From: Okeania sp. KiyG1
Lineage (GTDB): Bacteria > Cyanobacteriota > Cyanobacteriia > Cyanobacteriales > Microcoleaceae
NCBI RefSeq assembly: GCF_014132355.1
Contig: NZ_BLZO01000018.1
Span: 1 to 56,339, forward strand
Direction of reading: 5' to 3'
Length of the DNA: 56,339 bases
The notes beneath the pieces were generated by a model. The model had not been told where the DNA came from, did not search any database, and was given only the letters and a program-made list of their open reading frames with translations. A program made the translations under genes and the position numbers. This document shows, in pieces, positions 9,801-19,918 of this stretch (its first letter is position 1; every line of letters starts with the position of its first letter).

Positions 9801-10314
9801 TTTCATATCCCATCTTGGCTAGTTTTTCATCGAAGGTTTTAGAATTGCTGCTAATACCTGGGTTGAGTTTTAGGCAGTATGGTTGAAATTGTTTAACTGT
9901 GGGTAGGTGGGGTTGGAGCGATCGCTCTGTTGCCACTACGGCCATTTTTGCTTTATTGCTTGCATTTTCTGGCGCATTCTCACTCAGCAAGTCTGCCAAT
10001 ACCTGCATTTGTCCCCAAATCATTTCTTCGGACTGGGAGGTTTCGTAGGGTGATGCTTCTGAGGTGGGATAAAAGTGTACTGTCGGCCATCCTATTGCTT
10101 CTAATTGTGCCGCCCACCGTCCCGCTTCTTCTAAGGTAGCAGTGACAATGAACAAATTTTGCTGTTGTTGTTGGGCCAGGGTAGATGCAACTAAGCCTTT
10201 GGGTAAACGGGGAGCGCCGTTTAGTTGTAGGCATTGGTGTTGTTGGAGTTTGTTTAGGAGTTCGGTTGTTAAGGGCGATCGCCCTAGTAGTTTAATAATA
10301 GAAGATAGTGTCAT
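6881..10314 (-). pseudogene. mfd: Transcription-repair coupling factor Mfd, two frameshifts
   Basis: Mfd removes stalled RNA polymerase and recruits UvrA. Three consecutive frames together give a protein of about 1143 residues, the normal length. 10314-9690 is the UvrB-like N-terminal part ([16 protein letters not shown] to EWFGDELEK). 9690-9116 continues it ([10 protein letters not shown] to FIPNP). 9116-6881 has the RNAP-binding domain ([14 protein letters not shown]), the helicase motifs ([44 protein letters not shown]) and the C-terminal TRCF domain. The shifts are an extra A in a 7-A run (9689-9695) and an extra C in a 6-C run (9113-9118); all codons around them are otherwise conserved. 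Sequencing error is as likely as real inactivation. The last residues (VINN) come from an ATTAATT repeat, and the start abuts a TCAGTTATCAG repeat, so no clear ribosome site is seen. Confidence 0.9.
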
Positions 10315-10315
10315 T

Positions 10316-10450
10316 TCAGTTATCAGTTATCAGTTATCAGTACCTCCGACTAAAGCCAAAGGCTTGAAATACTTAAGTTTACTTTTTCTTGGTCGATTGG
10401 ATATGGCGAGGAAACCCGCTCTTGACAGAGTCGCTCCGAATGGCGTCATC
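10316..10450. repeat. CAGTTAT repeat and TTGGTCGATTGG element upstream of mfd
   Basis: Three copies of TCAGTTATCAG are followed by a unit (TACCTCCGACTAAAGCC) that resembles the 35-36 kb array unit. Then comes a copy of the TTGGTCGATTGGATATGGCG element (10388-10450). Confidence 0.55.
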
Positions 10451-10460
10451 CCACCCTTAT

Positions 10461-11120
10461 GATACATATAGTGTTTTTGTCGGAAAATCCTTAAGTCCTG
10501 TTGGAATTGGAGCTGAAATAAATCTTCTTTCTTTGACAATAATTAGGCAAAACCACTGTATATAGTAGATAAAAACTATAGCACTATGGTACATATAGTG
10601 TTTTTATTGGAAAAATCTTTAAGTCCTGTTTGAATTGGAACCGAAATAAATCTTCTTTCTTTGACCAGAATTAGGCAAAAGCACTATATTTAGTAGATAA
10701 AAACTATAGCACTATGATACATATAGTGTTTTTGTCGGAAAATGCTTAAGTCCTGTTGGAATTGGAACCGAAATAAATCTTCTTTCTTTGACAATAATTA
10801 GGCAAAACCACTGTATATAGTAGATAAAAACTATAGCACTATGGTACATATAGTGTTTTTATTGGAAAAATCTTTAAGTCCTGTTTGAATTGGAACCGAA
10901 ATAAATCTTCTTTCTTTGACCAGAATTAGGCAAAACCACTGTATATAGTAGATAAAAACTATAGCACTATGGTACATATAGTGTTTTTGTTGGAAAAATG
11001 CTTAAGTCCTGTTTGAATTGGAACCGAAATACATCCTCTTTCTTTGACCAGAATTAGGCAAAACCACTGTATATAGTAGATAAAAACTATAGCACTATGG
11101 CACATATAGTGTTTTTTTTG
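10461..11120. repeat. Tandem array, five copies of a 127/128-bp unit
   Basis: The marker ACATATAGTGTTTTT recurs at 10464, 10591, 10719, 10846, 10974 and 11102, so periods alternate between 127 and 128. Each unit holds a near-palindrome around AAAAACTATAGCACTATG. It also holds a TTAAGTCCTG box also found, as AAGTCCT, at the ends of the hairpins at 30408-30495, 30538-30627 and 45432-45519. Units 1 and 3 share variants (GTCGG, GACAATAATTAG), and units 2 and 4 share others (ATTGG, GACCAGAATTAG), so the array is partly a dimer repeat. No open reading frame runs through it. Confidence 0.85.
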
Positions 11121-11320
11121 GAAAAATGCTCCCTACTCCCTTACTCCCTATCTTCCTACCTCCCCTCAGATGAGTTATATAGCAGTCTAAGGAAAGGTTA
11201 GGACAGATCGCTCATCTTAAAACTCAGACAACGCAATATTTTTCCTTCTTCCTTCTTCCTTCTTCCTTCTTTCAATTGGAAACTATAGTTCATAAAAATA
11301 TAGTCAAATATGACATATCC
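11121..11320. other. Spacer between tandem array and tnpB
   Basis: It contains ACTCCCT and CTTCCTTC simple repeats (11130-11160, 11243-11270) and, at 11290-11320, the conserved 3' flank of the TnpB element (TAGTCAAATATGACATATCC). No gene is seen. Confidence 0.6.
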
Positions 11321-12780
11321 TTATTTTGCAGGTGTTATTCTGACTGGGTGAACTACAACACCCTCTATCCCATGGTCAAAGACATTTGGGACTGCTTTTT
11401 TCATTATGTTTAGAGAACCGTTCACATCAGCATTAATCAATCCAATGCTTGTGGTACGATACAAACCTCTTTTTACTCTTTTTCCAGAAAAAGTGACATG
11501 ATTATTCTCACCTTCCTTGTACACTGGAATCAAATCATTATCTATAAAACTCGCTTTTGACGTATAAGATTCTTCTGTAATAATTACATCTATCCCTACC
11601 ATCTTGGCTTTATAAGATAAAATTTCTATTAACTTGTTGTAGGGAACACAGACAAAATTTTGATTATTTCTTTTCCCTAGATTTATCTTCTGTTTCCATT
11701 CTTCATTGTGCCCAATTATCAATGTTCCTATTTTCTGATTAATCAGGGTATTAATAATTAAACGAGATGATTTATGAAGATAATCATTGATTTTGAATTC
11801 TCTCTTATTACAAAGCTTTTTTAGTCTCTTACTTGATTGATTTTCCCGGAGTTGAGATTGTAGTAAGCTTTTAACTTTATTATAGTATTGATTGATAGAT
11901 TTTAACGGTCTGCCATTTATCAAGAGTGGTTTGATTCCGGCTTGATTAAAAGTTAATGTAGCTAGATTGTTTAATCCTATATCAATACTGGCACAACGAT
12001 TTTTCTCTAGCTCGTATTGTTTTTCGCATTTCTCATAAATCACCTCAATTACATAATGGTTAAGTCTAGGCACGAGACGAACTTGCTTAATTTGTGAAGT
12101 AGGTACTAATGTTTTTAGATAAATTCCGGTTTTACTGGGATTAATAATTCCTTGTTTAAGTTGCCTCTTGCTGATAGCTTGTGTCGTATAAACTACAATA
12201 TTTCTTCCTGTTATTTTATTCTTATATCCAGGAATACGAGGACGAGCATTAAACTTTGATGGGTTCTGTTGATAAACTTCGCTTGCTGCTAAAAAACTCT
12301 TCCAGTTTCTATCTAGTATCATCAATATTTGTTGAGATACTTTAGCTGGCATTGCTTGATAATCTGGTTGAGTAGAGAGTGTTTTTTGCAGGTCGTAATA
12401 GTGACGATAATTATTTTCAAAGATGAAAGATTGACGAACTAAATAATTAGCATAGTTATAGAGATTTTTAGACAAGAAACACAGTCGGTCTATTTCAGGA
12501 TAAAACCGATGATTTTTTTGAATAATATGTCTCTCAACTAATCTCATAAATCAAGGGGTTAAAATTATATTAGGATTCGAGGACGCGCGGAATTTTGATG
12601 ATTATTTAGTCTGGAACTAAGCGTGCCAATTTCATTATACTATTAAACAGATGGCCTTTGAGTTATTAAATTTTGTCAAATATTTAGTAACTCTTTTGCA
12701 CAAATCAACGAAGATATTTGACATTATTTGACTATATATGACTATATTTACGTATAACTTTTATTATACCAGAGCAAAGT
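11290..12780 (-). mobile_element. IS1341-like TnpB-only element, approximate limits
   Basis: The tnpB gene has a 3' flank TAGTCAAATATGACATATCC that is repeated at 37258-37290 next to another tnpB 3' end, so it belongs to the element. The 5' side (12548-12780) is non-coding with TTTGACTATATATGACTATA near 12730. No tnpA gene is present, so movement would need a transposase in trans. The exact left boundary is not determinable here. Confidence 0.45.
11321..12547 (-). CDS. tnpB: TnpB-family RNA-guided nuclease without zinc finger
   Basis: This 408-residue OrfB/TnpB protein is the ancestor type of Cas12 nucleases. The RuvC residues are visible: Asp in ASIDIGLNN (about 189), Glu in ITEESYTSKASF (about 324) and Asp in LINADVNGSLNI (about 377). 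The usual four-cysteine zinc finger between the last two motifs is absent and replaced by FIDNDLIPVYKEGENNHVTFSGKRVKRGLYR. This is a known cyanobacterial variant. The gene has no stop or shift and looks intact. A guide RNA would be expected to overlap its 3' end and the conserved flank at 11290-11330. A degraded copy of that 3' end lies at 37084-37290. Confidence 0.9.
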   Translation of the reverse strand: MRLVERHIIQKNHRFYPEIDRLCFLSKNLYNYANYLVRQSFIFENNYRHYYDLQKTLSTQPDYQAMPAKVSQQILMILDRNWKSFLAASEVYQQNPSKFNARPRIPGYKNKITGRNIVVYTTQAISKRQLKQGIINPSKTGIYLKTLVPTSQIKQVRLVPRLNHYVIEVIYEKCEKQYELEKNRCASIDIGLNNLATLTFNQAGIKPLLINGRPLKSINQYYNKVKSLLQSQLRENQSSKRLKKLCNKREFKINDYLHKSSRLIINTLINQKIGTLIIGHNEEWKQKINLGKRNNQNFVCVPYNKLIEILSYKAKMVGIDVIITEESYTSKASFIDNDLIPVYKEGENNHVTFSGKRVKRGLYRTTSIGLINADVNGSLNIMKKAVPNVFDHGIEGVVVHPVRITPAK

Positions 12781-12949
12781 ACTATATTTTTAATTCCCTA
12801 TATTTTGATTTTGGGTTTAATACCCCACCGTCAACGGTCGTGTTCAAAATTACTTGGGGAAGGCTAGACGCAGAGCGGCTATTCGTTGACTATCCATAAG
12901 TAATTTCCCTCCTGTCTCCTGTCTTCTGTCTCCTGTCTCCTTCTTCAAT
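12548..12949. other. Spacer between tnpB and SGNH gene
   Basis: The first 230 bases are the probable left end of the TnpB element. 12850-12895 holds a short GCTAGACGCAGAGCGGCTA palindromic repeat, and 12908-12942 holds TCTCCTGTC repeats up to the next start codon. No gene is seen. Confidence 0.6.
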
Positions 12950-14152
12950 ATGTTATCAAAATACCTGAAATTGATTAACTGGAAAAATTTTAATACATTT
13001 TTATTATTAACATTTACCTGGATAGTTATACCTCTGTTTTTGGTAGAAGTTGTGATGATTGTTTTGGAGCCTTATCTATTTAAAGGTCTCTATCAGTACG
13101 ATTCAGATTTAGGATTTAGAGTACGACCTTATATTAATGGAAATAATCAATTTGGTTTTAATGATAGAGATTATCCTTTGCAAAAAGACCAGAATAAATT
13201 TCGCTTGTTAGTAGTTAGTGATTCGTTTAATTGGGCTGGTGGAAAGGAGGGAAATTATACGGCTTTGTTGGAGAAAAAATTTGAGAATTATTATGGCAAA
13301 AATCAGGTTGATGTGATTAATGTAGGCTATCCAGGAACTCATACTGGGGAGCAGTTAGCTATGTTGAAAAAGTACGGGTTACAATATAATCCCGATTTGG
13401 TAGTATTGGGTTTTTTTGTTGGTAATGATTTTCGAGATGCTGACCCAGAAAGAAAACGAATTATTGTCAATGGCATATATATAGATATAGATAAGGAAGA
13501 TGAATTAATTATTTTTGGTTATCCGATTATTGGTAGGTCTAGATTGTTGATGTTTTTACAGCAGAAATATCAAGTTTACCAGGAATTACAAAGGGCTAAA
13601 CAGGATTCTGCCCAGTTATCTAGTAGTTCTCTAGTCGCTAGTTTAAATTTAGCATCAGCTCCAATTATTGAACGGGAAAAGTCACCGGGAATTTTATCTG
13701 AAAAAGCTTTTCTGCGGGTAGAAAAAAGTAGGCTCAAGTTTTGTAAGATTAGAGATTTACTTGAGGGTAAGCGAGACGATAATGTTAACTATATTTTTCA
13801 GAGTATTTCAGAAATGCAAGCATTATTAGAGTCTCGAAATATTCAGTTTGTGGTGGCAATTTATCCCGATGAATATCAAGTTAATGATGAATTATTGAAT
13901 GATATTTTTGCCGAATATGATGATTTGAAGCCAGAGTCTTATAATACGACTTGTCAGCAAGAGATTTTAATCAAGTATTTAGAGGCTAATGGTATTCCTT
14001 ATATAGATATGTTAGATAGATTTAGAAGAGAGCAAAAAAATCGTCCTTTATACTTACTGAGGGAACCTCATTGGAATAGTTCTGGAAATTTATTAGCTGC
14101 GGATATTTTATTCGATTATTTAGTTAAAGATATAGATGAGTTTTTTGAATAA
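12950..14152 (+). CDS. Membrane-anchored SGNH/GDSL-like hydrolase, class C
   Basis: The 400-residue protein has an N-terminal transmembrane segment (residues 14-40, FLLLTFTWIVIPLFLVEVV), so its catalytic part is probably outside the membrane. SGNH blocks are visible: block I VVSDSFNWAGG (about 90, with S for the usual G), block III GFFVGNDFRDA (about 160) and block V EPHWNSSGN (about 378). The family hydrolyses or transfers acyl groups on glycans or lipids; the substrate cannot be read. A second, damaged member of this class is at 18786-19848. The start at 12950 follows TCTCCTT repeats and has no clear Shine-Dalgarno, but the next Met would remove the anchor. Confidence 0.8.
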   Translation: MLSKYLKLINWKNFNTFLLLTFTWIVIPLFLVEVVMIVLEPYLFKGLYQYDSDLGFRVRPYINGNNQFGFNDRDYPLQKDQNKFRLLVVSDSFNWAGGKEGNYTALLEKKFENYYGKNQVDVINVGYPGTHTGEQLAMLKKYGLQYNPDLVVLGFFVGNDFRDADPERKRIIVNGIYIDIDKEDELIIFGYPIIGRSRLLMFLQQKYQVYQELQRAKQDSAQLSSSSLVASLNLASAPIIEREKSPGILSEKAFLRVEKSRLKFCKIRDLLEGKRDDNVNYIFQSISEMQALLESRNIQFVVAIYPDEYQVNDELLNDIFAEYDDLKPESYNTTCQQEILIKYLEANGIPYIDMLDRFRREQKNRPLYLLREPHWNSSGNLLAADILFDYLVKDIDEFFE

Positions 14153-14797
14153 GCAAGATTGCTATAGTAGAAGGAAGAAGGAAGAAGATTGCCTTGTCTA
14201 AGAGGATATCTGAAAAGTTTTTTGATACTGAATTTTGCCCCCCTAGCCCCCCAAGTTTGGGGGGAACAAGAGTTAATTTGCTTGCTCTAGTCCCCCTTTA
14301 TTAATCCCCCTCCCGTCCCCCGCAGGATCGGGGGAAGCCAGAGGATGCTGCGCTTTTTTTTGAACGGAGGATGCGCGGGGGCTTGGATGTAGCAAATGGG
14401 ACTTCTCAGACAACCTCTAAGTTATAAACTTTAAACAGAACTGATATAGCGGTCCAAGGAAAGTTTAACATAGATCAAAAGCTGATACAATTTCTCCATA
14501 AATTTGCACTGAATATAAAGATGAGAATAGTCAGTGTAATAAGGTTTGAACAACAATTATTCAGCACATTGTTACAGAATAAAAATGATATTAAAGCATT
14601 AAAACTTAAAAAACGTAAGATTTTCCTTCTTCTTAATTTATTCCTTCTTCCTTCTGCTATACCCGTTTAATTTTTCTCTTTTGACGGTTCATTTTTGATT
14701 AACTTTAAGAGTTATTCCCGTGATAAATTCAGTAATTGAATTAGTATTTGAGCATATTCATCAGCAGACAAGTTTAATAAAGTTTCCACAACTTCTA
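14153..14797. other. Repeat-containing spacer, no gene
   Basis: GAAGGAAGAAG repeats follow the SGNH stop codon. CCCCCCAAGTTTGGGGGG (about 14250) forms a strong hairpin and is related to the repeat inside the NACHT gene. A GATCGGGGGAAGCCAGAGG segment and CTTCCTTCT repeats (14620-14660) follow. No coding frame is convincing. Confidence 0.6.
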
Positions 14798-14991
14798 ATA
14801 CCAATTTTAAAAAAGAATGCTATGAAAAGTGCCACTCTATCAGATATGCTTAAAAATAGTGACTATCGTGGATTTTAGATAGTTATTTATATCGTTTTTA
14901 CATTTTTTTCAATATTTACTTCTTCTTCCTTCTTCCTTCTTCCTTCTTTCTTACTTCTACTATTTGTAACAAACACTTATCAAATTGGTAT
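14798..14991. mobile_element. MITE with IS630-like ends, inserted in an Rpn-like gene
   Basis: The ends ATACCAATTTTAAAAAAGAA and, inverted, ATACCAATTTGATAAGTGTT match those of the 6601-6803 element, in opposite orientation. The right half includes a CTTCCTTCTTC repeat. It overlaps the 3' end of the gene read at 15425-14916 and supplies its last 24 codons and stop. Confidence 0.78.
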
Positions 14992-15870
14992 AATAACTCT
15001 TGGTCGAGTTCGTCAAATCGATTTTTTAGCAAGCTTTCCAGTATAATCTTTCGTTCTTCTTGTTGTCCTTCTTGTCGTCCTTCTTGCCTTACATCTTCAC
15101 GCCATTTTAGATAAGCTGGTGATAAATTCATAATTAATTCTCTCTCCTCATTAGTTAAATCTTGTTTAATTTCTAAATTAGTTCTCCAAATTGAAACCTG
15201 TTCTAGTGCCAGATTTTTAAAAGGGTTTTCTGGCGATAAATCAACCAATTCTAATATGGCTAATTCTTGAGTTTTTCCCTTGCCTAAAATTCTTAACCAC
15301 AATGTTTCTGGAATTACTGGTAATTGGTTAATAGCAATTAGATTTATTTTCCATCCTGCTGGAGAAACATAAACTCCTGTAACCCAGTTTTCTTGGTCTA
15401 ACTGAAAACCAAAACTATTGATCAATTTCTCAGAAGCAGAAGTAGCTAAAATCCTTGAAGAAGGAAGAAGGAAGAAGGAAGAAGAAAGAAGAAAGGAAGA
15501 AGAAAGAAAGAAGGAAAAAAAATGGATTGGGACTCAAAACCCAACCAATTGTAAACACCGTGTAGACGGCGCTTTTTTCAACCCAAAAGATAAATTAGGC
15601 AAATATAATTCTGGAATATATTCTTGATTCCGTTTTGCTTATCGCTGCAATTCACTCTGAAAATAAAATAACTTCAGCAAACAACTACTAACTTCATTCA
15701 AGGTTGTTTGATTCTGAAATGGTTCAATTAAAGAATCACTCAATAATATTTTATCCAATACTCCTAAATTTAGGCCAGAATTAGGAGGGTTTGATACCGG
15801 AGAAAAATAAATATCTACCTGTCTAACTTCCCCTGTTACTTCTCGACTAATTTCGACTTTACCAAAAGGT
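14916..15870 (-). pseudogene. Rpn/PD-(D/E)XK-like cyanobacterial protein, broken
   Basis: The remains match a cyanobacterial family related to Rpn (recombination-promoting nuclease-like) proteins, judged by remembered family features. The 5' part at 15870-15640 reads GEVRQVDIYFSP, LIEPFQNQTTLNEV and SCLLKLFYFQSELQR, then a stop. The 3' part is in another frame from about 15445: LATSASEKLINSFGF, PETLWLRILGKGK, SPAYLKWREDVRQEGRQEGQ. Between them sits a GAAGGAAGAAG repeat of about 90 bases (15450-15535) that shifts the frame. The C-terminus YQFDKCLLQIVEVRKKEEGR is encoded by the inserted MITE. The true N-terminus is missing, where a TCAGTTATCAG repeat begins at 15871. Three separate repeat insertions have thus eroded one gene. 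Confidence 0.72.
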
Positions 15871-16287
15871 CATTTCAGTTACCAGTTATCAGTTATCAGT
15901 TATCAGTTATCAGCACCTCCTGTAACGGGAGGCTACGAAAATACGGAATTCTCTTTTTTTTATCTCCTTAAAAGGGGAAGCTATTGACCTGATTTTTTGG
16001 TCATTTAATGTTAGGTTTTTATTTGCTAGTTATATTCAGATATGAGAAATAGTTTTATAGCAATTATGAAAAAGAAGACTAAGTACCTAAGCAAAATTAA
16101 TCGTGTATTTATACTCTATTTTATGAACGTTAAATATCCTACTCTATCTAAGCTGCAACTATTTTTTATGAAAATTAAAATGCACTGGTTATTTTGTGTA
16201 TCTTCTTCCCTAAAAAAATTTAATTTTTGGCTAAAAATTAGCTTTTACCATCCTCTGTACAACTTATTTATATCTCTAAATTTTTTC
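15871..16287. repeat. CAGTTAT repeat and single copy of the 35-kb array unit; rest empty
   Basis: TTCAGTTA/CCAGTTATCAG occurs four times, followed by CACCTCCTGTAACGGGAGG and TATCTCCTTAAAAGGGG. This arrangement resembles one unit of the array at 35019-36243. 16000-16287 is A/T-rich and holds no gene I can support. Confidence 0.5.
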
Positions 16288-18134
16288 CTATTCCCTCTTC
16301 CCTCTTCCCTCTTCCCTCTTCCTTCTTCCTTCTTCCCTATTTATTGAAACAACACTAAGATTTTGACCATTCTTATTAACAATATGAATACCAGGAATTA
16401 GATAAAATTTAGCAGTATCTGTATCTAATGCCCAAGCTTTAACATTAATATTTCCTTGGGGAAATTTATGAGTAGATAATACCTTTTGCCATCCTGACTT
16501 AAAGTATTTTTGACCCTTAAATCCTTGCACCAGATAAGGTCTTGATATTGTCATATCTGCCACAGCAGAAACAATAGATTCACCTTGAGAATTATCATAA
16601 CTCAAAACAATGGCATCTACAGGTAAACCCGTATCACTAAATATTGCCCAACCAGTTGCTAGTAAATTATTACCACCAATGAATTCTAGCTTTTCAAAAA
16701 GACCTTCTACTTCTCTCTCATTATTAGTATTTACAAGGTCTTGAATGCGATTAGTTTGAATTAAACCAGGGTGTAAAAAACCCATTTCGCTTAAGTAACG
16801 CGCCCGCTGTCTGTAAGATTCAAAATAGTAAGAATCAATCAAATTTTGACAGTTATCGTGAGTAAAATTAATGAGTAATAAACATCCTTTATATTTCAAA
16901 TAATTTTGTCGCCATAATTGCATCTTTTCTATACCATAAGTAAAATTATGTATTTGCAGAACAGTTATTATCCCGAGAAACCAGCAAATTATTTTTGATA
17001 ATAAGCTTCTATTAATTAACAAGTATTCTTTTTTATCCAATCTTCTCCCACAATTATCATTAAATGAATTATGGAGATAATTAGATAAGTGGAAAAGGTT
17101 GTATATCTTGAGGAAAGTGCTTGTTCTATACCAAATGAAACTCTACCAAAGGATGTAACTAAGGCACTAATAATTGTATATGAACCAAGCATAATCCAAC
17201 CAATGGTTTGAGACAGAATTTGATAGTCTTTAATCTGCCATAGTACATAAGAACATAAACAAATAAATAGAGTAATAGTTATTGAGCCAAGAATAATTGA
17301 ATTATTGAGGGGTTGTATACTGCTACCTATACCAAGAGCAGTACCTATAAATGCTAGAAAATATTGAAATATTTGATATGGATATTTAATAGATTCTACT
17401 GGATTAGGGTGAGATAATGGCTTTTGATAATCGTAAAAATATAAAGCTATATTTGCTATAAATCCAATTATCCATAGGAGATATAAATTGATATTTTTTA
17501 GTATATCTGACCAAGATTTTAGTTTGGCTAAAGCTAAAACTGGCAAGACAATTACCCAGGCTAATAAACCATTAGCATAAGAAAAAGTGCTGATGGTTGC
17601 CAATAACATACAAATTAAAAATTTCGCTGTATTATTCAGTCGAGAATAAGCAATTAATATAGAGGTAGTAATACAGGCGATGGGAATAAAAACAACTATT
17701 TGAATACCCCATAACCAATTTTCATATTGCACGGCAGAAAATATAAAAATATTAGATACGAATGCTATAGTCAGACTTTTGATAAAGGAGGTATTAATTG
17801 TTAATCGATTTAAAAGATAAATATTTACAGCAACTATACAGGCAAGTAAAAATATGACTAACATTTCATATCTAATATTCCATTTTGTCAGAAATGCTAG
17901 GGCAATAAAAATTAGTCTGGGGAAAAATTTTCTGCTTTCATTATGCTGTGCCATTAAATCGCTGAAAGACAAAGTTCTGGTATTAACTTTTTCAAAAATA
18001 GCAGAAATTTGCCATTGGTCTTGAATCGGTACATTAAGGCTATACTTAAGAATAAGAATTCCCAGAACTATAGCTGGAATTATCGCTAAACATAAATTGA
18101 TTCCTAAAACTAATTTAGAATGAGTACGTTGCAT
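16288..18134 (-). pseudogene. Polytopic membrane protein split by one frameshift
   Basis: Two abutting frames form one gene of about 610 codons. The first half (start at Met MQRTHSKLVLG, 18134, preferred over the ATG at 18200 whose leader is encoded by a GGGAACAGGGAA repeat) has about ten transmembrane helices and motifs seen in large cyanobacterial membrane proteins of surface-polysaccharide loci (VQYENWLWGIQ, SRYTTFSTYLI). After GEDWIKK the frame shifts in a run of six A (17029-17034). Adding one A would join it to KEYLLINRSLLSKIICW, a last helix and a soluble C-terminal domain (LEFIGGNNLLATGWAIFSD, VKAWALDTDTAKFY). The tail REEGRRKREEGRGKRE comes from a GGAAGAGGGA repeat. Function is unknown; a GT-C-like glycan enzyme or flippase is possible. 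The shift may be a sequencing error. Confidence 0.7.
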
Positions 18135-18785
18135 ATTTATAAAAAAAGGGAACAGGGAACAGGGAACAGGGAATGGGGAATAGGGAAAAATTACACTCAA
18201 ATTTAATTTTCCAGATTGCCAAATCTAAACCTCCCTTATAGCGCTTCTCTATCTAGACAAAATTAATTTAGAGGTATTTTTAAACTGGTGTTATATTAAC
18301 ATCTTAGCAATCGCTAATCTAGATTAACTGTACTTAATCCAGTCAAAACATTGCATATTTATAAAAAAAGGGAATAGGGGAATAGGGAATGGGAAATGGG
18401 GAAAAATTACACTCAAATTTAATTTTATAGACTGCCAAATCTAAACTTCCTATATCGCGCTTCTCTATCTAGAAAAAGTTAATTTATAGATGTTTTTTTA
18501 CTTGTTTTTACCCTGTATAAAAAAGAATGTGTTTGAATAATAAGTACGATTAAAAGACTTTTCGGAGATATTCCTTTGATAAAAAAATAGAATTACCTAC
18601 CTAAAAATTGGTATTAAAGTCATTCATTCTGACTCCTGAGTTCTGACTCCTGAATCCTAATAAAGAGCCTAGTCATTTGTAACAAACATTGATAAAATTG
18701 GTGTTATATTAACATCAAGTGCGACCGCTAATCTAGATTAACTGTACTTAATCTACTCAAAACTTTCATACTTGAAAATTTAATA
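18135..18785. repeat. Imperfect duplication of an about 220-bp non-coding unit
   Basis: GCATATTTATAAAAAAAGGG occurs at 18131 and again at 18352. TTACACTCAAATTTAATTTT occurs at about 18191 and 18407. CTAATCTAGATTAACTGTAC occurs at about 18315 and 18730. The spacer is therefore two full copies and one partial copy of the same sequence, with GGGAATAGGGAA simple repeats inside. A half MITE (CATTTGTAACAAACATTG, 18675-18708) interrupts the last copy. No gene is seen. Confidence 0.7.
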
Positions 18786-19848
18786 ATGAAAAGATTTTTT
18801 CTATCCTCCGTCAAACAGCAATTATATCTTTAATAACTTTTGGCTTAACAGAAGTCACATTCAGAATTTATCACAAAATTAATCCATCTTTTATGTTTTA
18901 TGACCCCTCATCTTATAATCGTTGGCGTGGGAAACCATTATCTACAGATTATGACTTCCAATTAAATTCTCGGGGATTTAAAGATGTAGAATTTAATAAA
19001 CAAAAAGCAGAAGGTACATATAGAATTCTGGGTATAGGTGATTCTTTTGCTTATGGAGGTATTCCCTACAAACATAATTTTCTAACTCTATTGGAGTCAA
19101 AACTTAATCAAGATAGTCAGCAACCAATAGAATTAATAAATATGGGAATAATTGCTATTGGGCCAAAAGATTATTTATCCCTATTAGTGAATGAAGGATT
19201 AGAATTAAATCCTGATATGGTGTTGTTATCTTTTTACGTCGGAAATGACTTTTCTGATAACTATAAATCACAACAAGACCGGAGATTACTTAAAGTTCAA
19301 GATTCTTATGTTTTCTCATTTTTTATTTTCTGATTAAGGTAAATAGTAAGTTTGAAGGTAATCTTTATCATCATAATATTGAGTATCGAGAAGATTTACC
19401 TACTGTACCGGATGACTTTCATCTGGAAGAGGCAAAAAAGAGGAGTTATATTTTTCTCAAAAATCCTGAAGAAACTGAATTTAAAGAACATTTTAATGAT
19501 GCTTTGGGCGACTTATTAAAAATCCAAGAAATCTGCGATCGCAGAAATATTACTTTAGTGGTAGTCTTAATGCCTGATGAAGTACAAGTTATCGAAGAAT
19601 TAAGAGATAAAGTAGTTGCTAGTTACAATTTTACTCCTGATAAATTTGATTTTCGACAGCCTAACAAATTATTATCTCAAGCACTTGTCAAAAATAATAT
19701 ATATTATCTTGACATTGTTGAAGAATTTGTGGCTGCAGGTACTCAAACTCCTCTTTATAAACCTAACGATATTCATTGGAATATTGCTGGTAATAGATTA
19801 GCTGCTGAAGTAATAGATAAGTATCTTTCTGGAGAATTTTTTCAGTAG
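18786..19848 (+). pseudogene. SGNH/GDSL-like hydrolase, class C, two frameshifts
   Basis: Related to the gene at 12950. ATG at 18786 gives MKRFF and then a 6-T run (18795-18800); one more T would restore SILRQTAIISLITFGLTEV, the N-terminal anchor. The centre reads GIGDSFAYGGIP (block I, canonical GDSF) and SFYVGNDFSDN (block III). A second 6-T run (19319-19324) again lacks one T before LIKVNSKFEGNLY. The C-terminal part has VVVLMPDEVQ and DIHWNIAGNRLAAEV (block V Asp-His). The restored protein is about 354 residues and complete. Both lesions are one-base homopolymer losses, so the gene may be intact in the organism. Confidence 0.78.
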
Positions 19849-19918
19849 ATATGGCAATTCGCTCATTGGTTGTGAAAATTTCTATAATAGACATCTGTTC
19901 AACAATTAATAATTAATT

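Noticed and set aside
15418-15627. 69-codon frame of Lys/Glu/Arg repeats on the plus strand
   Set aside because: It is a translation of the GAAGGAAGAAG repeat in the broken Rpn-like gene, not a gene.
16042-16347. 101-codon frame on the plus strand (MRNSFIAIMKKKTKYL)
   Set aside because: Its end is translated from a CTTCCCTCTTCC repeat, it overlaps the membrane-protein gene on the other strand, and it has no family features.
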